Of a stretch of DNA of 14,819 nucleotides, positions 13,238 to 14,819 are shown piece after piece. The stretch is from Tissierellia bacterium (lineage in GTDB: Bacteria > Bacillota > Clostridia > Tissierellales > Tissierellaceae). Position 1 is the first letter of the stretch. Each line of letters opens with the position of its first letter. The stretch covers positions 1 through 14,819 of the forward strand of contig JAAYLY010000149.1 in assembly GCA_012521625.1 (NCBI GenBank). The letters run 5' to 3'. Under the pieces are notes generated by a model. The model was given only the letters and a program-made list of their open reading frames with translations. It was not told the origin of the DNA and ran no database searches. The translations under genes and the position numbers were made by a program.

Positions 13238-13458
13238 CTTTCCTTAATCAGCAGGTTAAGCCTTTCTTCGGCGGCTAATAGTTCATATATGGCCAGGTCC
13301 ACCGAATCTTCATCAGCAGTATTAAACTTTTGCCTGGCCTTTTTTAGCTCTTCTATTAAGCGTTTTTCCTCTTCGGCTAGGGAGGGTAACCCTTCTTTCT
13401 TTTCCATCCTTAATATAGTCTTAATCTTATCAACTAGATTAGAGATTGTATTAGCCAT
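13222..13458 (-). CDS. DUF2508 (YaaL-like) protein
   Basis: A 78-residue, mostly helical, highly charged cytoplasmic protein. The C-terminal two thirds match my memory of DUF2508/YaaL: LAEEEKRLIEELKKARQKFN, then the VDLAIYELLAAEERLNLLIK segment, corresponding to the family's 'DxIDxAIYELNAAExRYxxLL' core. In bacilli yaaL often lies near recR and sigma-factor genes; here it stands alone, convergent with lepB and divergent from the aldolase. GGGGGAT upstream of the ATG is the ribosome site. Its last codons form one arm of the lepB terminator, an overlap that constrains both. Function unknown. Confidence 0.8.
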   Translation of the reverse strand: MANTISNLVDKIKTILRMEKKEGLPSLAEEEKRLIEELKKARQKFNTADEDSVDLAIYELLAAEERLNLLIKERKKKQ

Positions 13459-13581
13459 TTAGATCCCCCATCCTAAGAAAGATAATCTTATTACATTATA
13501 GTTTTCATAACTATTAATAATGTCTTTAATTTCGATTTATGATAGAATTAAGGTGTAGAATATATTATTGGGGGGAGACCT

Positions 13582-14616
13582 ATGTATAGTTTTGCCAATG
13601 ATTACAGCGAAGGAGCTCATCCAAAAGTATTGGAACTTATGGAAAGGAGTAATTTTCAGCAGAATCTAGGTTATGGTAAGGATATACACTGTGAAAGGGC
13701 AAGGGATTATATTCGAAAAGCGATAGATGATAAGGGGGCAGAGGTCCACTTTATTCCAGGTGGGACTATGGCCAACCTAATAGTTATATCTGCCTTCTTA
13801 AGGCCCCATGAGGCGGTTATTTCTGCAGATACGGGTCATATCTTCACCCATGAAACTGGTGCAATAGAGGCAACAGGCCATAAGATTATAACTGTAGCTG
13901 GAAAGGATGGTAAGTTAACCCCTGAGGCTATAAGGTGGGGACTAAGGAGAAATGCCTTTGAACATACTCCAAAACCAAGGATGGTATATATATCCAATTC
14001 CACTGAACTAGGAACTGTATATACTAAGGAGGAATTAACCGCCATTAGCCAACTATGTCAGGAAGAAAATCTAATATTTTTCTTAGACGGAGCCAGATTA
14101 GGTTCAGCCTTGATGAGTAAAAAGAGCGATTTAAGTTTAAAGGACATAGCCCAGCTAACGGACGTATTCTATATAGGTGGTACTAAGAATGGAGCCTATT
14201 TGGGAGAGGCCTTAGTAATAACTAGGGAGGATTTAAAGGAGGATTTTAGGTACCTAATAAAGCAGAGGGGGGCTTTACTAGCTAAAGGTTTTCTAATGGG
14301 GATGCAGTTTGAAGCCCTATTTGAAGATGACCTTTACTTCCAACTGGCCAAGGATGCCAATGACAAGGCTGAAAGGATAGTAGATATTTTAAAGGCCCAT
14401 AGGGTAGAGTTCTTTGTTGAACCTGCATCTAATCAGCTATTCCCAATACTACCTAATGACTTCTTAGAAAAGTTCTCCAAGGAATTTTTATACGTAAAGT
14501 TCGATGATATAGAGGATGATAAGTCCTTAATTAGGCTGGTTACCTCCTGGGCGACCACAGATGAAAGTATAGATGCTTTAGGGGAATTTTTCCACAAACA
14601 CTACAATTATAAATAG
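13582..14616 (+). CDS. ltaE: Low-specificity L-threonine aldolase (beta-eliminating lyase family)
   Basis: A fold-type I PLP enzyme that splits L-threonine or L-allo-threonine to glycine and acetaldehyde. The protein (344 residues, normal length) opens MYSFANDYSEGAHPKVLELM, the substrate loop of the family; FIPGGTMANL binds the cofactor phosphate, IFTHETGA stacks near the ring, FLDGARLGSAL (D near 169) contacts the pyridine nitrogen, and the Schiff-base lysine is K202 in YIGGTKNGAYLGEA. The start follows GGGGGGAG with 6-7 nt spacing. A CBS-domain gene begins 12 nt after the stop and probably shares the transcript. No clear -35 was found in the 123-bp divergent gap. Related beta-eliminating lyases (tyrosine phenol-lyase) are longer, so aldolase is the better call. 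Confidence 0.9.
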   Translation: MYSFANDYSEGAHPKVLELMERSNFQQNLGYGKDIHCERARDYIRKAIDDKGAEVHFIPGGTMANLIVISAFLRPHEAVISADTGHIFTHETGAIEATGHKIITVAGKDGKLTPEAIRWGLRRNAFEHTPKPRMVYISNSTELGTVYTKEELTAISQLCQEENLIFFLDGARLGSALMSKKSDLSLKDIAQLTDVFYIGGTKNGAYLGEALVITREDLKEDFRYLIKQRGALLAKGFLMGMQFEALFEDDLYFQLAKDANDKAERIVDILKAHRVEFFVEPASNQLFPILPNDFLEKFSKEFLYVKFDDIEDDKSLIRLVTSWATTDESIDALGEFFHKHYNYK

Positions 14617-14628
14617 AAGGGGAATGAG

Positions 14629-14819
14629 ATGAATATAGCTTTTTTCTTAACACCTAAGAGTGAGATCATTTACGCAACTACTACTGCCAGCATGAGGCAG
14701 GTTATAGAGATGATGGAGTATAATACCTACTCTGCCATTCCGCTAATAGATGAAGCTGGCAAGTATGTTGGAGCCATAACAGAAGGAGACCTCCTATGGA
14801 AGTTAAAAAATACTCCTGG
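14629..14819 (+). CDS. CBS-domain protein, 5' end only
   Basis: ATG 14629 follows AGAAGGGGA and opens a frame that runs off the window after 63 codons: MNIAFFLTPKSEIIYATTTA, then SMRQVIEMMEYNTYSAIPLI and AGKYVGAITEGDLLWKL. This is one whole CBS motif: a start like FLTPKxE, the YSAIPLID strand and the GxxxGxITEGDLL helix start. CBS pairs bind adenosine nucleotides as sensors; a second CBS motif would be expected beyond the edge. It is 12 nt downstream of the aldolase. Whether it carries an extra effector domain cannot be seen. Confidence 0.85.
   Translation, partial: MNIAFFLTPKSEIIYATTTASMRQVIEMMEYNTYSAIPLIDEAGKYVGAITEGDLLWKLKNTP

Overview
The window is low-GC, AGG-rich Gram-positive DNA with clostridial gene families: a short DUF3787 spore-surface-type protein, PerR and rubrerythrin, a DUF2508/YaaL protein, and pyruvate:ferredoxin oxidoreductase remnants. 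Strong Shine-Dalgarno sites (AAGGAGG, GGAGG) and many intrinsic terminators fit an anaerobic, probably spore-forming Clostridia/Tissierellia-like chromosome. That placement is inference from gene content and codon use. No RNA genes, CRISPR arrays, insertion sequences or phage genes were seen.

Left part (1-3350): the 3' end of selO, then an unusual cluster of decayed genes. Three genes keep recognisable N- and C-terminal ends but have lost interior sequence with a change of frame: pyruvate:ferredoxin oxidoreductase (481-830), a LonB-like AAA/Lon protease (1290-1759) and a universal stress protein (2900-3236). Intact genes lie between them: a 55-residue DUF3787 protein (minus strand, found by direct reading) and a DegV lipid-binding protein (minus strand). 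This run of 'ends kept, middle gone' genes is the most striking feature of the window.

Middle part (3350-9550): an SLC13-type carboxylate transporter followed by a stand-alone AroQ chorismate mutase; an EamA drug/metabolite exporter; a convergent dicarboxylate/amino acid:cation symporter; then an RtcB-family RNA ligase with a small coiled-coil protein 34 nt downstream.

Right part (9550-14819): a peroxide-response block on the minus strand, with one PerR repressor gene directly upstream of rubrerythrin and a second PerR paralogue downstream under its own promoter. Both promoters have exact TTGACA and TATAAT hexamers, and the first is overlaid by a 33-bp imperfect palindrome that looks like the autoregulatory operator. 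On the plus strand follow a METTL25/GSTCD-like methyltransferase and signal peptidase I, then convergent DUF2508, a low-specificity threonine aldolase, and the start of a CBS-domain protein cut by the window edge. A 354-bp gap upstream of the methyltransferase holds coding-like and structured sequence that I could not identify.
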